From JAJTCH01 sp040386195 (GTDB taxonomy: Bacteria > Pseudomonadota > Alphaproteobacteria > Rickettsiales > UBA1997), in NCBI GenBank assembly GCA_040386195.1, contig JAZKFV010000003.1, positions 77,927-141,926 on the forward strand: 64,000 nucleotides of DNA. The letters are read 5' to 3'. The notes under the pieces were generated by a model. It worked only from the letters and a program-made list of their open reading frames with translations, searched no databases and was not told the origin of the DNA. Position numbers and translations under genes: made by a program. Each line of letters begins with the position of its first letter. Positions within the stretch are counted from its first letter, which is position 1. Shown here in pieces: positions 8,848 through 17,255 of the stretch.

Positions 8848-9342
8848 TTATTTTTTTCCGTAAAAAACTCGAGTATTACAAATCAAGTCGTGAAGGGCGG
8901 TTTTTTCTTTGGTAAAGGCGATCATTATAAAGCCAACTCCGAGTAATAATCCTGATAAAATTGAAGCAAAAAATCTGGCGAAGCAGCGATTCACCGAAAG
9001 TTTTTTGCCGTCTTTAGTTGCGATATAAATATTCATAATTCTCTTACCGGGTGTGGCTTGTTGTTTGGAAGTGATAAAATAAACTGAATAAGTTATGGAA
9101 ATTGTCCATGAGATAAAATCAGCAATTTTGTCTTTAGAATTTTTCACCGGCTCCACGCCCGCCATCATTTGTTCTAAGGTTGGCAAATGGCTCATATCAA
9201 AACCAATAATATGAAACGCCGCCCAAATTATTGGCGCGGTGATGATCATATCAATAAAAGTTGCGACTAAACGCACCATAAACCCAGCATAAATTTCTTG
9301 ATTATTGGGATTAGTTTGTAAAAAACTGTGGAAACTTTTCAT
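8848..9342 (-). CDS. RDD family inner-membrane protein
   Basis: A 164-residue membrane protein of the RDD family, whose members are small transporters or assembly factors of unclear substrate. Visible are the N-terminal GFMVRLVATFIDMIITAPIIW helix carrying the Arg and Asp, and a second helix around ISWTISITYSVYFI. TPGKRIMNIYI and the C-terminal helix LLLGVGFIMIAFTKEKTALHDLICNTRV are also typical. The ATG at 9342 was chosen because the upstream extension to 9393 would run into nadE. It starts 4 bases after the nadE stop, so it is in the same operon. No specific function can be assigned. Confidence 0.8.
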   Translation of the reverse strand: MKSFHSFLQTNPNNQEIYAGFMVRLVATFIDMIITAPIIWAAFHIIGFDMSHLPTLEQMMAGVEPVKNSKDKIADFISWTISITYSVYFITSKQQATPGKRIMNIYIATKDGKKLSVNRCFARFFASILSGLLLGVGFIMIAFTKEKTALHDLICNTRVFYGKK

Positions 9343-9346
9343 CAAT

Positions 9347-11053
9347 TTATTGTTTAAAATTATTAGTGGTTGGATAACGACGATCTTTATCAAAAGATTT
9401 TTCAGACACTTTCACGCCAATAACTGCCTGCTTTCTTTTATATTCGCTATTAAAAAATAACTTGGCAACTTTTTTTACCAAACTCTCTTCAAAGCCAAAT
9501 TCAATGATTTGCTCAATTGATTTTTCTTCTTCAATTAATTGAAACAAAATTTTATCCAACAATTCATATTCCGGCAGCGAATCGCTATCTTTCTGGTTAT
9601 CACGCAGTTCCGCTGTTGGAGCTTTGGTGATAATATTTTCTGGAATCAGATTAGTTTTTTTATAAACCGTAATTGCCGGAATATTTTTATTTCGCCATTT
9701 TGCCAATTTAAAAACTTCAGTTTTATAAATATCTTTGAGCGGATTAAAAGCCCCGCACATATCGCCATATATGGTTGCGTAACCAACTGCTAATTCTGAT
9801 TTATTGCCAGTTGATAAAAGCAAATTGCCAAATTTATTTGACAAAGCCATCAAAATATTTCCTCTAATTCGCGATTGAATATTTTCTTCGGTAGTATCTT
9901 TTTTAGTATCAGCAAATTGCTCAGCAAGCGCTTGATTCATAGCTGCAACTGCGTCTTGAATATTTATCACTTCTAACTTTACACCCAAATTTTCTGCAGC
10001 CAGCAGCGCATCATCCATACTGGTTTGAGAATTATATTGAGTTGGCAGCGCAACTAATTTTACATTTTCACTACCCAGCGCATCAACCGCAATTGCCGCA
10101 ACCAAAGCAGAATCTATGCCGCCGGACATTCCGATTAGAACTTTTGTAAAATTGTTTTTGTGGATGTAGTCGCGCAAGCCAAGAATTGTGGCGTTGTAGA
10201 TTTTGGATTCTTTACTGTCATCCCAAACAGTCTCATTGTCATCCTGAGCGCAGCGAAGGATCTCATTAGACACATCGTGAACTAAGACCGAACTCGCCTC
10301 ATGAGATCCTTCGTTGCACTCAGGATGACAGTTAAATGAAACAATTCTTGTATCTTCTTCAAACTCTTTCATCTGCAAAACCACTTCGCCATCACCATTG
10401 ATTACAAAGGATCCGCCATCAAAAATAATCGAATCTTGTCCACCAACTTGATTAACATAAATCACTGGTTTTTTAAGATTTTTGATAAATTTTCTAACCA
10501 TTTCCAACCTTTGCTGCGCCTTGCTGGCGGTGAATGGTGAAGCGTTGATGCTGATAATTGCATCAAAAACTTTATCACCCAAAATAACTGCATTTTTCAA
10601 ATGCCAAATATCTTCACAAACTAAAATTGCCAAACGAAAACCCCGAAATTCAAAATTAGTTAAAGTTGGCGCCGCCTTGAAATATCTGTGTTCGTCGAAC
10701 ACGCCATAATTTGGCAAACAAGTTTTATTGGCAATGGCAATTATTTCGCCATTTTCAATTAACAAAGCTGAGTTATTTAAATCTGTTTTTCTTAAAATCG
10801 GCGCGCCCAATAAAATAGCAGTTTTGCTGCCTAAAGTTGCTGATTTAATTTCAGCAATTTTTTGTTCAATCTCATCTAAAAAATATTTTTTATGAAGCAA
10901 ATCTTCCGGCGGATAACCAGTGATTGCCAATTCTGAAAACACCACCAAATCAACATCAGCTTGCTCAGCTGCTTGATAAAAGCTCAGAATTTTTTGACAA
11001 TTTTTGTCTAAATCGCCAACGGTGAAATTGAGTTGAGAGAGTTGAATTTTCAA
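9347..11053 (-). CDS. nadE: Glutamine-dependent NAD+ synthetase with in-frame repeat insertion
   Basis: NadE converts deamido-NAD to NAD using ammonia from glutamine. The N-terminal carbon-nitrogen hydrolase domain has the catalytic triad Glu41 (FSELAITGYPPED), Lys110 (NKTCLPNYG) and Cys146 (LVCEDIW). The synthetase domain has the PP-loop SGGIDS at 310-315 and STGNKSELAVGYATIYGD. The start is TTG at 11051-11053, overlapping the dusB stop as TTGA. Residues about 241-272, in the linker between the two domains, are encoded by a palindromic repeat (10237-10330) that keeps the frame open. The insert is Cys- and Asp-rich and unlike family sequence. Enzyme identity is certain; the effect of the insert is unknown. 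Confidence 0.94.
   Translation of the reverse strand: MKIQLSQLNFTVGDLDKNCQKILSFYQAAEQADVDLVVFSELAITGYPPEDLLHKKYFLDEIEQKIAEIKSATLGSKTAILLGAPILRKTDLNNSALLIENGEIIAIANKTCLPNYGVFDEHRYFKAAPTLTNFEFRGFRLAILVCEDIWHLKNAVILGDKVFDAIISINASPFTASKAQQRLEMVRKFIKNLKKPVIYVNQVGGQDSIIFDGGSFVINGDGEVVLQMKEFEEDTRIVSFNCHPECNEGSHEASSVLVHDVSNEILRCAQDDNETVWDDSKESKIYNATILGLRDYIHKNNFTKVLIGMSGGIDSALVAAIAVDALGSENVKLVALPTQYNSQTSMDDALLAAENLGVKLEVINIQDAVAAMNQALAEQFADTKKDTTEENIQSRIRGNILMALSNKFGNLLLSTGNKSELAVGYATIYGDMCGAFNPLKDIYKTEVFKLAKWRNKNIPAITVYKKTNLIPENIITKAPTAELRDNQKDSDSLPEYELLDKILFQLIEEEKSIEQIIEFGFEESLVKKVAKLFFNSEYKRKQAVIGVKVSEKSFDKDRRYPTTNNFKQ
10237..10330. repeat. Palindromic element A, copy 2, inside nadE
   Basis: A 94-bp element with the same ends (TGTCATCCTGAGCG ... 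CTCAGGATGACA) and core as the copy at 36723, in the same orientation. It lies wholly within the nadE reading frame and contains no stop in that frame. A partial end sequence TGTCATCC is also seen just outside at 10216. Frame preservation inside an essential enzyme resembles Rickettsia palindromic elements. Confidence 0.9.
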
Positions 11054-12030
11054 TTTATATGAATTTGATTTTCGTAAAAATTGCTGATGTGATCTTTAAT
11101 CTCCAGCGCGTCTTTTAAAGTATTAACCTTAGCGCGAAACTCCGCGCCGCCTCTGAGCCCAGAAGAATACCAACCAATATGTTTGCGCGCCAAAGGAATT
11201 GCAACTTGCTCGCCATAATGTTCAATCATTTCATCAAAATGATTTAGAACAATTATTTTTTGCTGGGTAATTGATGGAATCACAAAATCCTCTCTGCCAC
11301 TGAGTTGATGAGTAATTTGGTTAATCAACCAAGGCTTGCCATAACAAGCTCTGCCGATCATCACGCCATCAGCGCCGGATAATTCCAAAGCTCTTTTAGC
11401 ATCTTCAACATTTTTAATATCGCCATTGGCAATTACTGGAATTTTTACTGCATCTTTGACATTTCTAATCAATTCCCAATTGGCTGAACCATTATACATT
11501 TGGCATCTGGTGCGCCCGTGAATTGTGAGCATTTGAATACCAACATCTTGCGCAATTTTTGCCAGAGTTGGTGAGTTAAGATTTTCGGTGTTCCAGCCCA
11601 AACGCATTTTCATTGTTACCGGAATTTTTACCGCTTTAACAACTGCTTCCATAATTTTTGTAGCCAAAGGCTCATCGCGCATCAACGCACTTCCGGCAAA
11701 ACCATTAACCACTTTTTTAACCGGACAGCCAAAATTTATATCAATAATATCCGCGCCCAAATCTTCATTCAATTTCGCCGCCTCTGCCATCACCCGTGGA
11801 TCGCAGCCTGCCAGCTGCACCGACATCGGATAATGCGATTTATCTTTCTGACATTTTTTCAGCGAATCTTTAGTCTGCATAATCATCGCTCGAGACGCAA
11901 TCATCTCCGAAATCACCAAACTCGCCCCAAAATTTTTCACCAATTTACGAAACGGCAAATCCGTCACGCCCGACATTGGCGCCAGAAGAACATTATTATC
12001 TAACTGAATATTACCAATCTGAATTTTCAT
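11050..12030 (-). CDS. dusB: tRNA-dihydrouridine synthase B
   Basis: A flavoenzyme reducing specific uridines in tRNA to dihydrouridine. The 326-residue TIM-barrel protein has LAPMSGVTDLPFR near residue 20, SVQLAGCDP, the catalytic cysteine Cys102 in DINFGCPVKKV, then MKMRLGW, TIHGRTRCQMY, VIANGDI and GVMIGRACYGKPW. The ATG at 12030 matches the family N-terminus (MKIQIGNIQL). A longer in-frame reading to 12213 would cross a repeat and the SPOR gene, and is rejected. It is followed by nadE with a 4-base overlap. Confidence 0.94.
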   Translation of the reverse strand: MKIQIGNIQLDNNVLLAPMSGVTDLPFRKLVKNFGASLVISEMIASRAMIMQTKDSLKKCQKDKSHYPMSVQLAGCDPRVMAEAAKLNEDLGADIIDINFGCPVKKVVNGFAGSALMRDEPLATKIMEAVVKAVKIPVTMKMRLGWNTENLNSPTLAKIAQDVGIQMLTIHGRTRCQMYNGSANWELIRNVKDAVKIPVIANGDIKNVEDAKRALELSGADGVMIGRACYGKPWLINQITHQLSGREDFVIPSITQQKIIVLNHFDEMIEHYGEQVAIPLARKHIGWYSSGLRGGAEFRAKVNTLKDALEIKDHISNFYENQIHIN

Positions 12031-12044
12031 AAAATAAAAAAATG

Positions 12045-12085
12045 AATCGCGCTGTAGCTCGCCAACGGCGGGCGCAAGCGGATTA
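12045..12085. repeat. Short dispersed repeat C, copy 1, at SPOR-gene stop
   Basis: Shares AATCGCGCTGTAGC at one end and CGCAAGCGGA at the other with 62366-62403. It includes a small GC palindrome (CGCCAACGGCG). Its right end contains the stop codon of the upstream minus-strand SPOR gene, and the rest fills the gap to dusB. It may act as a weak hairpin in the transcript. Confidence 0.65.
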
Positions 12086-12907
12086 CTCAACAATAATGCA
12101 ATCCGCTTTCGACTTTCCCGCCTGAAAAATAAACTTACGACAAAAATCTTCCGCCTCAACTTGGCTTCTAAAATTACCGATTTGCAAACGATAGAAAGTG
12201 CCTTTAGCGCCAAGATGCGCCTCGCTGATAAAATAATTTAAACTGGAAAATAATTGCGGATAATTTTTGCTCAGTTTTGACCAATAATCCGCCGCCGCAG
12301 CTTTGGATGTGAGCGCGGCAACTTGCACTCGCGATAATCCTTTGGCTGGCTTGGCTGCTGGTTTGGCTTCTGCTTGATTTTGTTCTGGCTGAACTTTTTT
12401 TGGCGCCACTAAAGAAGCGTCATTAACTGGTTTTGCCGATGTGTTGGTGTCATAAACCATAATTTTACTATTATCAGCTTTTGCTGACTGATTGGCTGTT
12501 TGAACGGCTGGTTGGCTATCAACCACAATTTCTGCCGTGCTGCGTTTTATTGCCGGGGCTTTTGCCAAAGGCGTGTGAGCTTGCTGAATGATTTTAACAT
12601 TATTTAAATTTTCCTGAGTGCGAGTTTTATTGCCAACAATGTTGTCATAAATAGTTTTGTCGATGTCTTTAATCGCTGTGCCCTCGCCTTCTTCTTCAAC
12701 AACTTTAATTGGTTCGGGCGGAGATTTTATAACTTTAATATTGCTGTCTTTATCGTGATAAGCGAAATAATAAGCGTTAACGGTGATATAAACAAAACAG
12801 GCAATTGAAAACAAAACTGAACCAAGCAGCAAAGCTTTCTTGGCGATAAAAGCCAGACGATTTTGTTCTTCATCTTTTAAATAACCAAAATCTTCTCCTG
12901 ATAGCAT
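12083..12907 (-). CDS. SPOR-domain inner-membrane protein
   Basis: A bitopic protein of 274 residues. A short cytosolic start is followed by one membrane helix at about 29-50 (LLLGSVLFSIACFVYITV), then a long periplasmic linker rich in Ala, Lys, Pro and Gln. The C-terminal SPOR domain (about 192-274) begins RVQVAALTSKAAAADYW and contains FYRLQIGNFRSQVEAEDFC. SPOR domains bind glycan strands lacking stem peptides at the septum, so a division or peptidoglycan role is likely; it is the architecture of FtsN-like and DamX-like proteins. The start ATG overlaps the argS stop by one base. Confidence 0.8.
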   Translation of the reverse strand: MLSGEDFGYLKDEEQNRLAFIAKKALLLGSVLFSIACFVYITVNAYYFAYHDKDSNIKVIKSPPEPIKVVEEEGEGTAIKDIDKTIYDNIVGNKTRTQENLNNVKIIQQAHTPLAKAPAIKRSTAEIVVDSQPAVQTANQSAKADNSKIMVYDTNTSAKPVNDASLVAPKKVQPEQNQAEAKPAAKPAKGLSRVQVAALTSKAAAADYWSKLSKNYPQLFSSLNYFISEAHLGAKGTFYRLQIGNFRSQVEAEDFCRKFIFQAGKSKADCIIVE

Positions 12908-14664
12908 TATCGCATTTCCTCGAGTGGTTTGATATTAAAAATTGACAAAGCGGAAGAAATTATTTTTGTAGTTGCGATCAATAAATAAGCGCGAGATTGG
13001 GTTAAATCTTGGTTGTTTGGAATAATAAATTTTAACTCCGGATTATCCGAACCCTTATTCCACAAGCTGTGAAAGATTCCAGCTAATTCTTGTAAATAAA
13101 AAGCAATGCGATGCGGCTCATAATTTACAACCGCCATTTCAATGATTCTTGGATATGAGGCGAGTTTTTTGATCAACTCAATTTCCGCTTCGTCAGTTAA
13201 ATTATTCAAAATTTGAGTATCAATTTTTTGCAAATCCAACTCAGGCATTTGCTCTTTTAAATTGCGCAGCACCGAACAGCAACGCGCATATGCATATTGC
13301 ACATAAAAAATTGGATTATCTTTAGATTGTTCAACAACTTTCGCCAAATCAAAATCAAACGGCGCATCGTTTTTTCTGGTAAGCATGGTAAAGCGCAAAG
13401 CATCTGCACCAACTTCATCAAGAACATCTTTAAGAGTGATAAAATTGCCGGCGCGTTTGGACATTTTGAGTTGCTCGCCATTTTTAACAAACTTGACCAT
13501 TTGGCATAAAATCACTTTGACACTGGCTTTGCCATTAGTGATTGCTTGGCACGCGGCGGAAAGACGCTTTACATAACCAGCGTGATCATAGCCCAAAGGC
13601 AAAATCATTTTGGTGGCGCCGCGTTCAAATTTGCTGAGCAAGTAAGCAATATCGCCGGCTAAATAAGTTGGAGTTCCGTCAGATTTTTTGATTACGCGGT
13701 CAGAATCGTCGCCAAAATTTGTGGCTTTGAAAAGTGTTTGTTCTTTCTCCTCAAAATCTTCACCAGCGTGGCTAGAATCTTTTGGCGCTTCAATTGTGCC
13801 TTGATAAACCAAACCTTGCTTGCGCAAAATTTCAATTGCCGTTTCAATTTTTCCAGTATCGTGAAGATTCTTTTTTTCAGAGAAAAGCGTGTCGTGCTTC
13901 ACGCCTAATTCTGCCAAATCAGCAACTATCATTTTTAACATTTCTTCCACCACCAAATCGCGAATTAGCGGCATATATTCTGCTTCGCCGGCGTTTTTTA
14001 ATTTATCGCCAAATTGTTCTTTAATTTTCACACCAACAGGAAGTAAATATTCGCCTGGATATAAACCTTCAGGAATTGTTATTTCTTGTCCCAAAGCCTG
14101 CAAATAACGCAGATAAGCCGATTTTACCAAAGTGATAATCTGGCTGCCAGCATCGTTGATGTAATATTCGCGGGTAATTCTGTGCCCAGTTTTGGCAAGC
14201 AAATTCGCCAAAACATCACCATAAATTGCCCCGCGTGAATGCCCAATATGCATTGGCCCAGTTGGGTTTGGCGAGGCATATTCAATATTGATTAATTCTT
14301 TTCCGTCGGAGAGTTTGGGCAATTGAAATTCTGGCTTTTGCAAAGTATCAAGCAGAAAATCTTGCCAAATTTTTAGATCCAAAGTTATGTTAATAAAGCC
14401 CGCGCCGGCAATCTCAGCTTTGATAATTGAAGAATGTTTTTGAAGCTCAGCAATGATTTTCACCGCCAATTCCTGCGGCTTCAAACCAAAACTCTTGCAC
14501 AAAACCATCGCCGCATTAGTAGCGATATCCCCATGATTTTTATCGCGGGTTGGTTCAACTGTAAAAGCGGAAAGCTGCTGATGAGAAATCGCAACTGAAG
14601 ATTGTTCAGCCAGATTTTGCAGAATTGAAATTAAATTATTTTTTAAGTTTAAAAATATGTTCAT
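12907..14664 (-). CDS. argS: Arginyl-tRNA synthetase
   Basis: Charges tRNA-Arg. The 585-residue class I synthetase has the N-terminal Add-1 domain, the HIGH motif at 139-142 (NPTGPMHIGHSRGAIYGD), the KMSKS motif KMSKRAGNFITL and the DALRFTMLTRK block. The C-terminal all-helical DALR anticodon-binding domain includes QYAYARCCSVLRN. The ATG at 14664 is chosen because the upstream in-frame extension to 14724 has no family similarity and starts MFFKLF. The next gene, the SPOR protein, is translationally coupled, an arrangement I believe is common in alphaproteobacteria. Confidence 0.95.
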   Translation of the reverse strand: MNIFLNLKNNLISILQNLAEQSSVAISHQQLSAFTVEPTRDKNHGDIATNAAMVLCKSFGLKPQELAVKIIAELQKHSSIIKAEIAGAGFINITLDLKIWQDFLLDTLQKPEFQLPKLSDGKELINIEYASPNPTGPMHIGHSRGAIYGDVLANLLAKTGHRITREYYINDAGSQIITLVKSAYLRYLQALGQEITIPEGLYPGEYLLPVGVKIKEQFGDKLKNAGEAEYMPLIRDLVVEEMLKMIVADLAELGVKHDTLFSEKKNLHDTGKIETAIEILRKQGLVYQGTIEAPKDSSHAGEDFEEKEQTLFKATNFGDDSDRVIKKSDGTPTYLAGDIAYLLSKFERGATKMILPLGYDHAGYVKRLSAACQAITNGKASVKVILCQMVKFVKNGEQLKMSKRAGNFITLKDVLDEVGADALRFTMLTRKNDAPFDFDLAKVVEQSKDNPIFYVQYAYARCCSVLRNLKEQMPELDLQKIDTQILNNLTDEAEIELIKKLASYPRIIEMAVVNYEPHRIAFYLQELAGIFHSLWNKGSDNPELKFIIPNNQDLTQSRAYLLIATTKIISSALSIFNIKPLEEMR

Positions 14665-14801
14665 CGCCCGGTTTGAATACCTAAAATAAGGGCACAAAAC
14701 TATATAAAATAACTTAAAAAACAATCAATTGTTTGGATGAATTGAGGCTTTTTAACCTTGAAAAATTTAATGCTATTTTCAAAAGAAGATCAATAAAATC
14801 A

Positions 14802-17057
14802 TCAACGACTAGCCGTGTCATCAACTTTTTTGCCTTGAGTTCCATTGGTCAATTTATCAAAAGAAGGTGTTCTGACTACACTTCCCACCTGCCCGGTTAA
14901 TTCTAATATTGCGGCAAATTGCTGCACTTCTTCATCAACAGATCCATTTTCAGATTCACTTTTGTCTTCGTCTTCAAATTCACTATCGACAGATCTTGAT
15001 CTAATAAATTCATCCCGAACACTCTCAGGCAAGGCTGAAAAAATATATGTCCGAAAAATTTTTCCTCCTAATTCTTCTCGTAAATCTCTAACCATTAATT
15101 TTTGTGATGCCAGCGGATTTGACCCTAACAACAAATCATCATTAAAATATTGATCAACAATTTCTATAATTTCTGGTCTTGGATCTTTGTTTTCCCTATT
15201 AATAGCTTGCGATAAACGACTATAATAATTTGTCACACGATTCAATTTTAATGATTCTCTAGTTTTTACCTCTTGATTAGTAACAACAATTCCTAACTGC
15301 GCTAATTTTTTTACACATTCACCCAATTGATCAAGATGTTGTGGATTATATTGTTGAGGATCAAGTGGCAATTGTTCTAAAAATTCTAAATTGACACGAA
15401 TTTTAGTTAAGCTTTTTTTCTTCTCGTCTTTAGTAAAAACCTGGTTTATCGCACGCTCATTGAGCAAGTGTTCTTCTTGCTTTAATTTAAAAATTAAGAT
15501 TGGAACTTTTGGACATTCTTCATTCAATATTCTTAATCTTGCAGCTTCTTTTTCTTCTTTTACAAGCCGTTCTTCTGATTTAATTGCCTCTAATTTTTCA
15601 AGAGCTGGGTTGATAATTTGTTCAACTAATTCTTGTTGATCAAGTTTTTTACTATTAAGAATTTTGACATCAAACCGATATATTTCTCTTTCTTGCGCCA
15701 CAAATTTTATAGCCAATTTTTCTGATTCAATTGACCAACCATTCTGTTTAGCTAATTCTTTTAAAGCTTCTAAATTATAATTGAGATTTGCTTGCTTTTC
15801 GATTTTTTCCCGCTCTTTAAATTCAGGGCGCTGTAAAGGTCTCAAAACATTAGATAAAGCTGGATTTTTTTCGGCAAATATTTCGATTTCTTTTTTTTGC
15901 TGAGCAGTCATTTGTTGATACAAACTTCGACTCAACAAACATTTAATTTTTTCTATTGAATCTGAATTGTTATTAATATTAGAGTGCTGACAAATACTCA
16001 GCAAATCTTCCGGCACAATTTTCAAACCAACAGCAATTAAAGCTCTTAATTGCTCAACATTGCCTTGTCGACAAATAAATCTTACAATTCCAATTGTTTC
16101 ATCCTTCATTTTAACTTCCAATATCTCATCCAAATCAATTTTTTGGGTCTTGGCTTTTTCAGCTAAAAATTGAAAAACTTTATAATTATTATGCGCAAGA
16201 GCGATCGACATAATTTCAGCTATCAATCTTTGTCCATCAAGGTCTTGGTTGGCTTTGGCAACAAAAGAAATTATATGACTTTGATAGCGATCAACATATA
16301 TGTCGAACATACCAATGAGAATATTTTGCAGTTCTAAATAATTAGGATTATGAATAATTTTTTTATCGAACATCACAACAAAACCAGCCAAATCAACTTC
16401 CTTGCCCATTCTAAAAAAGCTGATAAAAATATCTTTATAGATAATAGATCTAACTTGTCTTTCGCTTATTGTTTCAGCTGTTAAATCATCCCAAGCCTCT
16501 ATAAAAATTGCCAAAATTAATGGTGTATCTTTTGATGGCTCATAAACACATTCTAATAATGATTTTTGTTGATTTTGAGCTTGAAAAATAAAACCTGCGA
16601 ATTGATAAAAATCTTCTCTGTTTTCCATAAAGTCAATTGCCTTTAACAAAAGCTGAAAACCATTTTGACTGGCAGCAACTCTGATTGCAATCTCTGAGTT
16701 ATTAGCAAAAAAAGCAATAATGAATGGATTAAATACCGTAACATCTGCCGTGATACTATTGGGATCAATATGATTTGATATAACCGTGACTGATGCAAGC
16801 AGGCTAATTTTATGAGATACAGGAAATACAGATGCAGAAATTAAACAAAGAAACTCAGCATAATCTAAAGTCAGTGATTCTGTTGAGTCATGGCGAGTTA
16901 TCACACATTTCATAGCGTTATCTTTAGTAGCTATTTCAATGTTAGGAAGCAGCGTCGGATTATCAGCCATATATTCCCTATATTTTCGCTGCGCTTCATT
17001 GTTGCGCTGTTCAAATATTATTTTAGCGTAATCGCTCACAAGCTCTTCTCTTCTCAT
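14802..17057 (-). CDS. Large unknown protein, ankyrin-like helices and acidic tail
   Basis: A 751-residue protein I do not recognise. It has no signal peptide or convincing membrane helix. The first 350 residues look like helical repeats. The stretch RFICRQGNVEQLRALIAVGLK around 325-350 has the spacing of an ankyrin repeat, with other degenerate pairs before it. Residues about 410-580 are charged and coiled-coil-like (KEREKIEKQAN, SEERLVKEEKEAARLRIL). The tail carries an acidic Ser/Glu/Asp segment near 690-712 and ends polar (KKVDDTASR). It lies downstream of another large unknown gene on the same strand with a hairpin between them. A secreted, host-directed protein is possible but is inference; an internal scaffold is equally allowed. 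Confidence 0.6.
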   Translation of the reverse strand: MRREELVSDYAKIIFEQRNNEAQRKYREYMADNPTLLPNIEIATKDNAMKCVITRHDSTESLTLDYAEFLCLISASVFPVSHKISLLASVTVISNHIDPNSITADVTVFNPFIIAFFANNSEIAIRVAASQNGFQLLLKAIDFMENREDFYQFAGFIFQAQNQQKSLLECVYEPSKDTPLILAIFIEAWDDLTAETISERQVRSIIYKDIFISFFRMGKEVDLAGFVVMFDKKIIHNPNYLELQNILIGMFDIYVDRYQSHIISFVAKANQDLDGQRLIAEIMSIALAHNNYKVFQFLAEKAKTQKIDLDEILEVKMKDETIGIVRFICRQGNVEQLRALIAVGLKIVPEDLLSICQHSNINNNSDSIEKIKCLLSRSLYQQMTAQQKKEIEIFAEKNPALSNVLRPLQRPEFKEREKIEKQANLNYNLEALKELAKQNGWSIESEKLAIKFVAQEREIYRFDVKILNSKKLDQQELVEQIINPALEKLEAIKSEERLVKEEKEAARLRILNEECPKVPILIFKLKQEEHLLNERAINQVFTKDEKKKSLTKIRVNLEFLEQLPLDPQQYNPQHLDQLGECVKKLAQLGIVVTNQEVKTRESLKLNRVTNYYSRLSQAINRENKDPRPEIIEIVDQYFNDDLLLGSNPLASQKLMVRDLREELGGKIFRTYIFSALPESVRDEFIRSRSVDSEFEDEDKSESENGSVDEEVQQFAAILELTGQVGSVVRTPSFDKLTNGTQGKKVDDTASR

Positions 17058-17168
17058 TTTGAATAGGCGGTTAAAGATTAAAAATTAACAAAATATTCTA
17101 ATTAGATACTAGTATGAGTTTTGTCAATAAATAATCTGATTTATTCTATTGATTGCAAAACTGAAGGA

Positions 17169-17213
17169 TTGATGCCGTCTAATTTTCCACAAGAAATTAT
17201 TAGACCGCATCAA
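17169..17213 (-). terminator. Hairpin between the two large unknown genes
   Basis: TTGATGCCGTCTAAT (17169-17183) pairs with ATTAGACCGCATCAA (17199-17213): 15 bp with one mismatch and a 15-base loop. It sits 43 bases after the stop of the 594-aa gene in its direction of reading. The T-rich tract after it is weak (GTTTTGC), so a rho-independent terminator is likely but not certain. A protein-binding or mRNA-protecting hairpin is the alternative. Confidence 0.5.
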
Positions 17214-17255
17214 TTTGGATGAGTTGAGAATTTTAATCTTGATGAGATAATGGTT

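Noticed and set aside
12031..12213. N-terminal extension of dusB to 12213
   Set aside because: It reads through repeat C and into the SPOR gene; the normal DusB start is at 12030.
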